Positions 8,949-17,460 of a stretch of 64,000 bases of DNA are shown one piece after another. Positions within the stretch are counted from its first letter, which is position 1; every line of letters begins with the position of its first letter. The DNA lies in the NCBI GenBank assembly GCA_037101405.1, contig AP017964.1, positions 930,001 through 994,000 of the forward strand, given 5' to 3'. Position numbers and translations under genes: made by a program. Source of the DNA: Candidatus Megaera polyxenophila (GTDB taxonomy: Bacteria; Pseudomonadota; Alphaproteobacteria; Rickettsiales; Rickettsiaceae). Under the pieces are notes generated by a model. It worked only from the letters and a program-made list of their open reading frames with translations, made no database searches and was not told the origin of the DNA.

Positions 8949-9873
8949 ATTCAGATAGAGAGGGACTAAATTTTTCTCCTAATATTTCTACTGGATTTTT
9001 TTCTAACTGTAAAAACGGAGAAAGTAATGAATCAGTTAAGGATTTAGCAAAAATATCCTCTGAAAATGGTTTGGAAGATATAAAACCTTTATCTTGTCCA
9101 AAACATAATTTTTTACGCAATGAACTATTCTTTAATGGTTTTGCCTTGAAAGAAGAAGGTTCAGGTGTAGGAAAAAAACTAGAACTACCAACTTCTTGTG
9201 TACGAGTATATATTTTAGGGTCTTCTAAAGCTCCTAGTTCTTTATCAATTATTTTATCAGGGGTAAATTCATCAGTAGTGGATTTAATTGTAATAAGTTT
9301 ATTGATTTTTGTTAAACACCCTACTGAGTCTTTGTTATCCACTTTAATCACGCTATATCCGTTTTTTTTAGCAAGAAAACAATTTTTCTCATCATCATCA
9401 ATTAAATATACCGATTGCTCTGTTGTTATTTCAAAATGATCCATAGCTTTTTTTATATGCTTTAATTTACCAGGATAAAGAGTAGATGAAGGCCCGTTGA
9501 TGATTTTAACTTTATTAATTTCATCTTCCGTCAAGCCTAGCTTTTGTAAAGCCGGTTCTATTACCTCTGGATATTCTGATAAGGTGGTAATAGCTATTTT
9601 GTGGCCATGTTTGAGTGTCTTGCGTATGATAGGTAACAGATTAACAGGATCTCTTAAACAGTTATCCTCATCTGCTAAAAACTTGTCTATTAATTCTTTA
9701 GGTACTGATCCCGTAATATTCAGGGTATCAAAAAAATCGTGGGAATTACCCTTTATTATAGTGTTATCAAAATCCCAGCAAAATAAGTACTCCTTTTTTA
9801 AGGGGTCTGGCTTTATATAGAAAGAATCGCTAACTTCTGCTTCTGGGTTTATTATATACTTCTTTTTGCTCAT
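8938..9873 (-). CDS. HAD-superfamily protein with long low-complexity C-terminal tail
   Basis: I start this at the ATG at 9873 (MSKKKYIINP), giving 311 residues. Residues 30-180 form a HAD phosphatase-like domain: motif I WDFDNTIIKG (Asp34, Asp36), a motif II-like ITTLSEYP (Thr near 97), a basic segment KHIKKA for motif III, and motif IV YLIDDDEKN (Asp159-161). A phosphotransfer or phosphatase activity is inferred. Residues about 190-311 are rich in Ser, Pro, Lys and Phe, without a recognisable fold, a layout seen in secreted effectors of intracellular bacteria. There is no signal peptide. Substrate and location are unknown. Confidence 0.7.
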   Translation of the reverse strand: MSKKKYIINPEAEVSDSFYIKPDPLKKEYLFCWDFDNTIIKGNSHDFFDTLNITGSVPKELIDKFLADEDNCLRDPVNLLPIIRKTLKHGHKIAITTLSEYPEVIEPALQKLGLTEDEINKVKIINGPSSTLYPGKLKHIKKAMDHFEITTEQSVYLIDDDEKNCFLAKKNGYSVIKVDNKDSVGCLTKINKLITIKSTTDEFTPDKIIDKELGALEDPKIYTRTQEVGSSSFFPTPEPSSFKAKPLKNSSLRKKLCFGQDKGFISSKPFSEDIFAKSLTDSLLSPFLQLEKNPVEILGEKFSPSLSESSD

Positions 9874-10142
9874 GCAACTTATAGTTAAATAATAGTTAAC
9901 ATAAAACATTGTTTGCTTTTTGTAAAAGGAATTTTTATGTATATATTATATAATTTAATACAAACTTAAAGTTGTATAATACTGATACTAATATAAAACT
10001 TTTCTGTTCTAATGATTATTTAGATAAAAACTCTCTTGAAATTCTAGAAAAATTAACCGATTATTTATATTTATACTTGAAAGAAATAGAAAAATATATA
10101 TAGTCATCCCTTAACATTTTTATAACCAGCACCACACCTCAT

Positions 10143-11580
10143 ATGCTAATACTTTTTATAGCTTTATACATGGTCTTCTCAATTATAATCGGATTATATT
10201 CTAGTCTAGGAGTAAGAAATTCCACTGATTATATCTTAGCAGGTAGAGCAATACCACTCTATATGACGGTTGCAACGGTATTTGCGACGTGGTTTGGCTC
10301 AGAATCCGTTGTTGGAATTCCTCCTGTTTTTATTAATGACGGTTTAAGGGGAATAATAGCTGAACCTATCGGCACTGGTTTTTGCCTTATAATAGTTGGT
10401 GTTTTTTATGCTGCCAGACTTTATCGGATGAAACTTGTAACCATCGGTGATTTTTATAGGCAACGATTTGGACGAGTTAGAAATGCTAGTGTCTTTAACT
10501 ATATGTGCCAGTTATCTTGGATGGATGTCAGCACAGATAGTAGCACTTGGTTTAGTAATAAAACTTATTTTTAACGATGCGATTTGCTTTGAGCTTGCAA
10601 TGCTGATAGGACTAGCCATAATCATGCTCTATACGATAGTGGGTGGAATGAAATCGTTGGTAGTGATGGATTTCATCCAAATGATATTGATTATAGTGGG
10701 GTTACTTGCTGTGGCAGTGTTAGTTGCCGGTCGTTTTGACGGAGGGGCAACTGAAATTATTTCGCATGCTGCGGCAAATAATAAATTTGATTTTTGGCCA
10801 GAAACAAATTTTCATGATACACTTGAATTTGTTGCAACTTTTTTGACTCTAGCTCTAGGGTCTGTTCCTCAGCAAGATGTTTTCCAGAGGGTAATGGCTT
10901 CTAAAGATGAACGTACAGCAGTTCTTGGCTCCACGATTGGTGGTGTCATATATATAATATTTTGTTTTGTGCCGATTTTTATCACATACGGTATTTCATT
11001 ATTATCCCCAGGGATTTTTGAGCAGACGTTAGAAGCTGGAGGTGATCAGCAAAGGATTTTAGTAGACTATATATTTAAAGAAACTCCGGTGTTCTTACAA
11101 GTTCTGTTTTTTGGAGCTTTACTTTCGGCTATAATGTCAACTGCTTCCGGTACTCTGCTTGCTCCTTCAGCCTTGCTTGCGGAGAACATACTAAAAGATT
11201 CTCTGAAGCTTACGGATAGAGGGATCGTTTTAACATCAAGAATTGGAGTGTTTGTTTTTGGATTTTTAGTATATTTCTATTCCTACTTAAATGTAAGCGC
11301 AGGAGTTACCATATTAGAGATAATTAAAGGAGCATATCTTGTAACTTTATGTGGAGCATTTGTACCTTTAACATTTGGCGTTTACTGGAGTAAAGCAAAT
11401 AACCACGGGGCAATATTATCTATTATTCTAGGTGTAGGTACGTGGGCAATACTGACTTTTCTTGAGGAAGATTATATACCGCCTCAATTAATTGGCCTTC
11501 TAATGGCTACGATTGGTATGATAGTAGGCAGCCTATCCTCAAAGTATTGGAAAAAACTAAAGACTAGCTCTGCATATTAA
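10143..11580 (+). pseudogene. Sodium:solute symporter family permease, interrupted by a frameshift
   Basis: Together the two frames encode a complete SSS-family (PutP/PanF-like) permease of about 479 residues. The first frame (10143 on) gives helices 1-3 and the DFYRQRFG motif; the second carries the rest, from ICASYLGWMSAQIVALG to the C terminus at 11580. The reading frame shifts by one base somewhere in 10485-10512, equivalent to a 1-bp insertion or 2-bp deletion; the first frame then runs out at 10574. Downstream residues are well preserved (GGMKSLVVMDFIQ, GSVPQQDVFQRVMASK, SAIMSTASG), so the lesion is recent or a sequencing error. Substrate unknown. A tRNA-Val gene follows by 61 bp. Confidence 0.85.
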
Positions 11581-11641
11581 TTGATTAAACCATAAAAAAT
11601 AGTTGATTAATCGGCAAAATTAGTTCATATTGCTTTCCTAG

Positions 11642-11717
11642 GGGCGATTAGCTCAGTTGGTAGAGCATCTCGTTTACACCGAGACGGTCGGCAGTTCGAG
11701 TCTGTCATCGCCCACCA
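11642..11717 (+). tRNA. tRNA-Val (anticodon TAC)
   Basis: A complete 76-nt cloverleaf including an encoded CCA. The acceptor stem is GGGCGAT/ATCGCCC, the D arm GCTC...GAGC, the anticodon stem TCTCG/CGAGA around the loop TTTACAC (anticodon TAC), and the T arm GGCAG-TTCGAGT-CTGTC with one G-T pair. It reads all GTN valine codons if U34 is modified. Confidence 0.97.
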
Positions 11718-11749
11718 AATATTTTCCGTTTGCATTATGAGAGGTCTTA

Positions 11750-11893
11750 ATGGTAAAAACTAATGCACACAAATTTGTTTTTGTTTTCTTAGGTTTAGCC
11801 ATTACACTGGCTATTTTTTTGTTAGTTAAACCTTCTCCAGTATCCATAAAAAGCTTAGCAAGTTCCGTAGCTGAAATAAGCACGTTAAAATAA
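11750..11893 (+). CDS. Small single-span membrane protein (47 aa), hypothetical
   Basis: A 47-residue frame with a good ribosome-binding site (GAGAGG, 5 bases before the ATG) between tRNA-Val and the GNAT gene. Residues 8-26 (KFVFVFLGLAITLAIFLLV) form one transmembrane helix preceded by a short basic N terminus; the rest is a short Ser-rich tail. It resembles no family I can name. The membrane span, the SD and its place 16 bp before the next gene support it as a real gene. It probably belongs to the same transcript as the acetyltransferase. Confidence 0.55.
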   Translation: MVKTNAHKFVFVFLGLAITLAIFLLVKPSPVSIKSLASSVAEISTLK

Positions 11894-11909
11894 AACGTTA
11901 GGAAAAGCA

Positions 11910-12350
11910 TTGAAAATAAGAGAGGCCACAGATAAAGATACCCCCGCTTTATTACCATTACTTGATGAACTTGGATATCCTGTATCATTTGAAGATTTTA
12001 ATATAAGGTTTAAAAGGTTTTTGCAAAACCCAGGATATGGAGTGGCGTTATGTGAAATGGACAAACAGATTGCAGGATTAGTGGCTTGGTCTAGGAGCAG
12101 TCTTTTTGTTTCAGATAGCACTAGATTTCATATTGAGGGATTGGTAGTTGCTAGTCGCTATAGAGGACAAGGTATTGGAAAGATGCTTATGAAATTTGTC
12201 GAAGATATTGCAAAGGAAAGCAGCCCTGCTATTATTGATCTAACGTCGGGATTAAGACGTGCAAAAGCTGGTAGCCACGAATTTTATAAGAACCTTGGCT
12301 ATAAAAACGAAGGATATATGGCCAAGCTATACTTGAGGAAGGAGTTATAA
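11910..12350 (+). CDS. GNAT family N-acetyltransferase
   Basis: A 146-residue GNAT-fold protein that would transfer an acetyl group from acetyl-CoA to an amine. The acetyl-CoA loop is IEGLVVASRYRGQGIGKML (about residues 75-93, with RGQGIG), and the C-terminal SHEFYKNLGYK is the usual motif B. It opens with TTG at 11910; an AGGAA six bases upstream and the typical N-terminal MKIREATDKD support that start. The substrate is unknown. The start lies 17 bp after the small membrane protein. Confidence 0.85.
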   Translation: MKIREATDKDTPALLPLLDELGYPVSFEDFNIRFKRFLQNPGYGVALCEMDKQIAGLVAWSRSSLFVSDSTRFHIEGLVVASRYRGQGIGKMLMKFVEDIAKESSPAIIDLTSGLRRAKAGSHEFYKNLGYKNEGYMAKLYLRKEL

Positions 12351-12495
12351 TGGTATTTATCAAAATATTATAAAAATTAGCGATTCTCTCCATAAAAATA
12401 GCTATACCATTAGCCAATAAAAATTTTATTTTTTTATTAAAGCTAATCATGCTTTTCTTAGTGTTTATGTGCGTTAATTTAAACGGTGTAGACCG

Positions 12496-13254
12496 GTGAA
12501 AAAGAAAACTTCTATAAACATTACTCAGGAATACCAACATCCTGGGCTTTACGATTGTGAGTATGGAAATTTCACTGAGGATTTTGATATTTTTAGTAGC
12601 TATATTAATTCTGGACAAGTATTAGATTTAGCTTGTGGTACTGGAAGACTTACTATTGAGCTTGCCAAAAGAGGATTAGAATGTGTAGGAATAGATAAAA
12701 GTGTATCCATGTTGTCTATTGCGCAGGCAAAATCTAAAGCCTTAGGATTTGATATTTTCTACTTGCAAGAAGATATAAGAAAGTTTCAGCTAGAGCAAAA
12801 ATTCAACCTTATAGCCATGGCAGGTAATAGTTTTCAGGCGTTATTGAACGAATCCGACCAAAGGAGTTGTTTGGCTTGTGTAAGCTGGCATCTGAAAAGA
12901 TGCGGATTTTTTATTTTTAATACACGTAATACTGTGGCTGATGAAATGAAAACTTCAAGGGAATTTGAATACTGGCATGATTTTCTAGATGCTAATGGTA
13001 ATAGAGTAAAGGTTTATGGAACGCAACATTATGATTCTTTCAATAATACTGTCTTATATACCACCAAAAGAGTATGGCAAACTCATCATACTCTAAGTAA
13101 AATTACTCTTAAATTTACAAATTTTCCCACCTTATTACATCTTTTAAATCAGGCAGGGTTTGAAATATTAGAGGTATACGGAAGTTTTTCTAGAGAACCA
13201 TTTGATTCTAATAATTCCAAAGACATAATTATTGTTTCCAGGAAGAAATTGTAG
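12496..13254 (+). CDS. Class I SAM-dependent methyltransferase
   Basis: A 252-residue protein beginning with GTG at 12496. The SAM-binding motif I is VLDLACGTGRLTIELAKRG (about residues 39-57), followed by the acidic loop GIDKSVSMLSIA, motif II LIAMAGNSFQALL and a C-terminal beta-rich cap. This is a Methyltransf_25-type fold. No substrate-specific feature can be named. It stands alone: 145 bp from the GNAT gene and 135 bp before the repeat protein. Confidence 0.8.
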   Translation: MKKKTSINITQEYQHPGLYDCEYGNFTEDFDIFSSYINSGQVLDLACGTGRLTIELAKRGLECVGIDKSVSMLSIAQAKSKALGFDIFYLQEDIRKFQLEQKFNLIAMAGNSFQALLNESDQRSCLACVSWHLKRCGFFIFNTRNTVADEMKTSREFEYWHDFLDANGNRVKVYGTQHYDSFNNTVLYTTKRVWQTHHTLSKITLKFTNFPTLLHLLNQAGFEILEVYGSFSREPFDSNNSKDIIIVSRKKL

Positions 13255-13389
13255 CCTCAATAGTATTGTAAATTTTTCTTTGCAACACCAATCTTAATAA
13301 TTACTAACATAAACATATTTTCTTGTATTGCAGTATAAGTTTTTTGTTACACTAATTTTAAGTGTACAATTAATAAACAAGATAAATTA

Positions 13390-14604
13390 ATGACTAAGAC
13401 GGGGAATTCTGAAAGAACTGCTATTCCTGCGAAGGAAAGAACAGCTAAAGATCATGCTAAAGCTGTAGGTAATGGTCTATTAGGTGTGGGGGAGGCGCTA
13501 TTGGGGGTAGGGATAATGGCTGGTACCGTAGCTCTTGTCGTAGTTAGTTTTGGTACTGCTTTAGTGGGACCAGGGGTTGGTGATCTTTTTGCAGCTGGAG
13601 CTTCTCTTACAGCCGACGGTGCTAGTAGAGTCAGCTCTCCTTATGGTAATAAACCACAACAAACACAACCTGTTTCCCAAATGGATGAAGAAGAGAGAAG
13701 GAAATTAGAGCAGGCCAAAGCGTTATCCAGATCACAAACTCGTGAACAAACAACTGCTATAGAACAAAGGCAATACGCCGGTAAATCAAATCCTGCTGGC
13801 GCTAAACAGACCCAAATGTCCGTACCAATAGCTGTAAAAGGAAGCCAAGTTGTTCAGTCACCGCGGCCTAAAGAATTTGAAGAAATGCCTCCTCCAAGGG
13901 GTATGGGAGCTGAATTGTTGCACAAAATTAAAAAGAATCCATGGAAAACTTTGGGAACAGCGTTGCTTGCTACGGCATTTCCAGCTGGTACTGTCATTGC
14001 TGGGGCTATTGCTGTTGGAGTGGTAGCAAAAAGCGGTTACGATTCCTATTCTAATAAGAAGGCAAGCCAAGGGAAAGCTGATTCACCTACCCCAAGAGGG
14101 ATGGGTGCTGAACTGTTACATAAAATTAAAAAGAATCCATGGAAAACTTTGGGGACAGCGTTGCTTGCTACAGCATTTCCGGTAGGTACGGCTATCGCCG
14201 GTGCTGTTGCTGTGGGGGTGGTAGCAAAAAGTGGTTATGATGCTCATGTTAACAAGAAGGCAAGCCAAGGGAAAGCTGATTCACCTACCCCAAGAGGGAT
14301 GGGTGCTGAATTGCTGCACAAAATTAAAAAGAATCCATGGAAAACGGTAGGAACAGCACTGCTTGCTACGGCGTTTCCAGTAGGTACGGCTATTGCTGGA
14401 GCTGTTGCTGTTGGGGTGGTAGCAAAAAGCGGTTATGATGCTTATGTTAATAAAAAAGCTGCGGCCACTATTAACCCTTCTGGTTATTCCAGCAACCCGT
14501 CTCAACCGGTTACCCATAAAAAATTATATGAACCAAAAATATCACCGCCTTCTACCCCTACTAGAAATCAAACTCATAACAAAAGTAGAAGCGGTATTCA
14601 ATGA
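13390..14604 (+). CDS. Hypothetical protein with three 66-residue tandem repeats containing membrane-like segments
   Basis: This 404-residue protein belongs to no family I recognise. Residues 30-80 are a long Gly/Val/Ala hydrophobic stretch (GLLGVGEALLGVGIMAG and on), then comes a Gln/Arg/Ser-rich linker (about 95-165). Three tandem units follow, at residues 169-234, 235-300 and 301-356 (the last lacks the final ~10 residues). Each opens PRGMGAELLHKIKKNPWKT, continues with a glycine-rich hydrophobic helix (LLATAFP...GVVAKSGYD) and ends with a basic NKKASQGKADSPT linker. The tail is Pro/Ser/Lys-rich. Basic amphipathic plus hydrophobic units suggest membrane insertion, possibly of a secreted protein; this is inference. 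No clear SD precedes the ATG. Confidence 0.75.
   Translation: MTKTGNSERTAIPAKERTAKDHAKAVGNGLLGVGEALLGVGIMAGTVALVVVSFGTALVGPGVGDLFAAGASLTADGASRVSSPYGNKPQQTQPVSQMDEEERRKLEQAKALSRSQTREQTTAIEQRQYAGKSNPAGAKQTQMSVPIAVKGSQVVQSPRPKEFEEMPPPRGMGAELLHKIKKNPWKTLGTALLATAFPAGTVIAGAIAVGVVAKSGYDSYSNKKASQGKADSPTPRGMGAELLHKIKKNPWKTLGTALLATAFPVGTAIAGAVAVGVVAKSGYDAHVNKKASQGKADSPTPRGMGAELLHKIKKNPWKTVGTALLATAFPVGTAIAGAVAVGVVAKSGYDAYVNKKAAATINPSGYSSNPSQPVTHKKLYEPKISPPSTPTRNQTHNKSRSGIQ
13894..14460 (+). repeat. Three tandem 198-bp coding repeats
   Basis: Units begin at 13894, 14092 and 14290, each exactly 198 bp (66 codons), the third cut short near 14460. The units are nearly identical in protein and highly similar in DNA, with units 2 and 3 closest (both open with CCAAGAGGGATGGGTGC). 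The exact period and in-frame length mean copy number can change by recombination without breaking the protein. Confidence 0.9.
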
Positions 14605-14638
14605 CACCTTCCTAGTAATTCGCCTCTATTTACTTATC

Positions 14639-15217
14639 TCAAGTATTCCCAGACGTTTTTTTACTTTCGTTATTGCTTGCATCCAAACGTGCAATTTCAA
14701 CTACTTTATCAAGATCTGTCTGGCTGCATATTCCAAGAAATACAGGATCACGCTGACGTATATTAGCCATATTCCAATGAGTGCGATTACGTACCGCATC
14801 TACTGTAGATTTTGTTGTACCGATTAGTTTTATTATGGTAGAATCTCTAATTTCAGGAAAGTTTTTTATTATCCAATAGATAGCATCAGGTTTATCCTGG
14901 CGTCTTGCGATAGGGGTATATTTAGCGCCTTTCTTCTTCGCCCTGGAAACTGTTTCGTAAGCATTACTCAGTTTTAACTGAAGTTTTGCATTGGAATCTT
15001 TACAACACCTTTCTATCTCTTCTTTATTCAATTGACCAGAAGTTATTGGATTATCCGCTATGACTCCCACTGCAACTTCTCCATCAGCAATGCCTTTGAC
15101 TTCAAGTTCGTGCATACCGCAAAAATCAGCTATTTGTTTAAAAGTTAAAGTAGTATTATCAATAAGCCATATGGCAGTAGCTTTTGGCATTAAGGGAAGC
15201 TTTTTATTTTGTGTCAT
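14639..15217 (-). CDS. trcR: Cell cycle transcriptional regulator TrcR (DUF1013)
   Basis: A 192-residue DUF1013 protein. The family signature is plain: LPLMPKATAIWLIDNTTLTFKQIADFC (starting at residue 7, key part PKATAIWLIDNT), then HELEVKGIADGE, then KYTPIARRQDKPDAIYWI and FPEIRDSTI, followed by a helix-turn-helix-like IIKLIGTTKSTVDAV. In alphaproteobacteria TrcR has been described as associating with RNA polymerase and cell-cycle promoters, and the same is inferred here. The C terminus is short and charged. It is monocistronic, converging on the repeat protein gene. Confidence 0.9.
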   Translation of the reverse strand: MTQNKKLPLMPKATAIWLIDNTTLTFKQIADFCGMHELEVKGIADGEVAVGVIADNPITSGQLNKEEIERCCKDSNAKLQLKLSNAYETVSRAKKKGAKYTPIARRQDKPDAIYWIIKNFPEIRDSTIIKLIGTTKSTVDAVRNRTHWNMANIRQRDPVFLGICSQTDLDKVVEIARLDASNNESKKTSGNT

Positions 15218-15416
15218 AGGTTCATTCCGTGCTTTTCCGGTTAAATATTGCTGCTGATTTGATTTAAGAAAATACTCTTTTTATGGAATAAAGTCAATTG
15301 CTCATCTCTAACCGGTATTGATCTATAAATATCCTATTTAAAAAACTATAATTTTTTTAAAAATTTGCTACAATAACGGCTCACAGCGGGTTATTAAATT
15401 GTTACTTAAAATAATT

Positions 15417-16223
15417 ATGAAAACAATATTTTTTATTAAAATGCACGGCCTGGGTAATGATTTTGTCATTATTGAGGATTCCTTATTAGCTGATATTAAA
15501 GATATAAAAAGTTTTGTAATTAAAATTGCATGCAGGCATATTGGTATTGGCTGTGATCAATTTATAACTTATAAAAAAGATAATGATTCTATTTTTATGA
15601 ATATCTTTAACCAGGATGGTTCAAAAGCTAAAGCTTGCGGTAATGCTTCGAGGTGCTTATCTCGTCTAATGTTTGACCGGTATGGTATTAAAAATACAAC
15701 CATAAAAGTAGAGGGTAAAGAGATTACAGCCGAGTATTCCGATCCAGATAACATAACTGTCAATATGGGGACGGCAAATTTTGCTACAGATTGGATGCCC
15801 TCGCAGGAAAAATTATGGGAATTAGCTGAAAAATACAGAATAGAGCCAAAGGAAATGGTGTGCGTTGATATAGGAAATCCCCATCTTGTTATTTTTAGCA
15901 AGTTAGGTGATAAAGATAAAAAAATCTTTGGTAAAAATTTGCAGAAAAATGAATTATTTATTAATGGAGTAAATGTAAATTTTGCTCAAATCGATGATGA
16001 TACTATAATTTTAAAAGTCTGGGAAAGAGGCACTGGTTTTACTATGGCTTGCGGAAGTGGTGCGTCTGCTAGTTTTGCAGCGGCTAATAAATTGGGGTTT
16101 GTGGATGATGAAGCAAAAGTCGCTTTTGAGCTTGGTACTTTAAAAATGAATAAAAAGAATAATCAGGTTTTGATGACTGGTTCTGCCTCATACGTTTTTG
16201 CAGGAGAGTATTATTATGAGTAA
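15417..16223 (+). CDS. dapF: Diaminopimelate epimerase
   Basis: DapF interconverts LL- and meso-diaminopimelate, the peptidoglycan cross-linking residue. Both catalytic cysteines are seen: KACGNASRC in the N-terminal half and MACGSGASAS in the C-terminal half. MHGLGNDFVII marks the N terminus. I start at the ATG at 15417 (MKTIFFIKMHG) rather than the TTG at 15399, giving 268 residues. It overlaps mtaB by 8 bp and heads a dapF-mtaB-gpsA operon. Confidence 0.96.
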   Translation: MKTIFFIKMHGLGNDFVIIEDSLLADIKDIKSFVIKIACRHIGIGCDQFITYKKDNDSIFMNIFNQDGSKAKACGNASRCLSRLMFDRYGIKNTTIKVEGKEITAEYSDPDNITVNMGTANFATDWMPSQEKLWELAEKYRIEPKEMVCVDIGNPHLVIFSKLGDKDKKIFGKNLQKNELFINGVNVNFAQIDDDTIILKVWERGTGFTMACGSGASASFAAANKLGFVDDEAKVAFELGTLKMNKKNNQVLMTGSASYVFAGEYYYE

Positions 16224-17460
16224 AAACCACGAGGTAATAACTTTTGGCTGTAGATTAAACAGTTATGAAAGTGAGATTATTAGGAATAATTTGACAAAAT
16301 CGCACCTTACAAATGCTGTAGTTATTAATACTTGTGCGGTAACGAAAGAAGCTGAAAAACAAGCAAGACAGGCTATTCGAAAAATTAAAAGACAAGATCC
16401 TTCCAAAACTATTATAGTTACTGGGTGCGCCGCCCAGAACAGTCCGGAAATGTTTGCATCAATGAGTGAAGTAAGTAAAGTACTTGGGAACGAGGAAAAG
16501 CTCTCTAGCAGTAATTACTTTATTGATGAAAAGCGTATTGCTGTTAATGACATTATGTCAGTTAAAGAAACAGCCAATCATTTGGTAACAAGTTTTGAAG
16601 GAAAGGTAAGGGCCTTTATCCAGGTGCAAAACGGGTGTGATCACAGATGTACTTTTTGCATGATACCGTATGGTCGAGGGAACAGTAGATCTGTACCAAT
16701 AGGAGTAATTGCTCAGCAGATACGGTTGCTCCTTGCTGAAAATTATCAGGAAATAGTTTTTACAGGAGTAGATGTTACAGCTTATGGAGCTGATTTACCT
16801 GGGAAACCTAGTTTTGCTCAAATGATAAGAAGGATATTTTCTCTAATACCTAATTTACAAAGGCTTCGCCTGTCGTCAATTGATGTTGCAGAAATTGATG
16901 ACGAGCTTTTTAGCCTTTTTGCTCATAATCCGAAGATAATGCCTCATTTTCATATCAGCCTTCAAGCTGGAGATAATATGATTTTAAAAAGAATGAAACG
17001 TCGCCATAATAGAGAACAAATTGTAGAATTTTGTAATAAGCTTAGAGCACTTAGGCCAGAAGTATCTTTCGGAGCTGATATTATTGCCGGGTTTCCAACG
17101 GAAACTGAAGAAATGTTTGAAAATACAAGAAGACTCATCTCGGAAGCAGGGCTTCAATATTTGCATGTCTTTCCTTACTCCGAGAGGGAAGGAACTCCGG
17201 CTGCTAGGATGCCTCAAGTACCTAAACAAATCAGGAAAGAAAGAGCTGCGATTCTGCGAGCTGAGGGCATTCAAGAATTACATAAATTTTTTGCTCAAAA
17301 TGTTGGTAAAGACGTAAACGTGTTAGTTGAAAAGAATAACATGGCTCATACTGAGAATTTTATCCCGGTAAAGCTTGAGGGTGAGTATGATATGGGTCAA
17401 ATAATAAAAGCCAAATTATACTCTTTTGAAGCAGAATATATGATAGCAAAGGTAGCATAA
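16216..17460 (+). CDS. mtaB: tRNA t6A37 methylthiotransferase
   Basis: A radical-SAM enzyme that converts t6A37 to ms2t6A in tRNAs reading ANN codons. The N-terminal MTTase domain has cysteines in FGCRLNSYE, NTCAVTKEAE and TGCAAQ for one 4Fe-4S cluster; the radical SAM motif is NGCDHRCTFCMIPYGRG (CxxxCxxC). The C terminus is a short TRAM-like domain. Start ATG at 16216 (MSKNHEVITFG), 414 residues, overlapping the dapF stop. Absence of the RimO-type features and the t-family layout favour MtaB over MiaB or RimO. Confidence 0.92.
   Translation: MSKNHEVITFGCRLNSYESEIIRNNLTKSHLTNAVVINTCAVTKEAEKQARQAIRKIKRQDPSKTIIVTGCAAQNSPEMFASMSEVSKVLGNEEKLSSSNYFIDEKRIAVNDIMSVKETANHLVTSFEGKVRAFIQVQNGCDHRCTFCMIPYGRGNSRSVPIGVIAQQIRLLLAENYQEIVFTGVDVTAYGADLPGKPSFAQMIRRIFSLIPNLQRLRLSSIDVAEIDDELFSLFAHNPKIMPHFHISLQAGDNMILKRMKRRHNREQIVEFCNKLRALRPEVSFGADIIAGFPTETEEMFENTRRLISEAGLQYLHVFPYSEREGTPAARMPQVPKQIRKERAAILRAEGIQELHKFFAQNVGKDVNVLVEKNNMAHTENFIPVKLEGEYDMGQIIKAKLYSFEAEYMIAKVA

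Noticed and set aside
9972..10115. TTG-initiated 47-codon frame upstream of the symporter
   Set aside because: A stretch such as SNDYLDKNSLEILEKLTDYLYLYL looks protein-like, but there is no proper SD or ATG and no neighbour relation. It may be a relic, but cannot be supported.
10447..10574. Programmed frameshift in the symporter
   Set aside because: There is no slippery heptamer, internal SD or downstream structure at the junction, so a mutation or sequencing error is simpler.
11674..11988. 104-codon minus-strand frame over tRNA-Val and the small membrane protein
   Set aside because: It runs through the tRNA gene, and the opposite strand has a better-supported small gene with an SD.
13321..13389. 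Promoter and TTGTTACACT/AGTGTACAA palindrome before the repeat protein
   Set aside because: The arms are imperfect (one extra base) and no -35/-10 pair has acceptable spacing, so I do not list it as a site.
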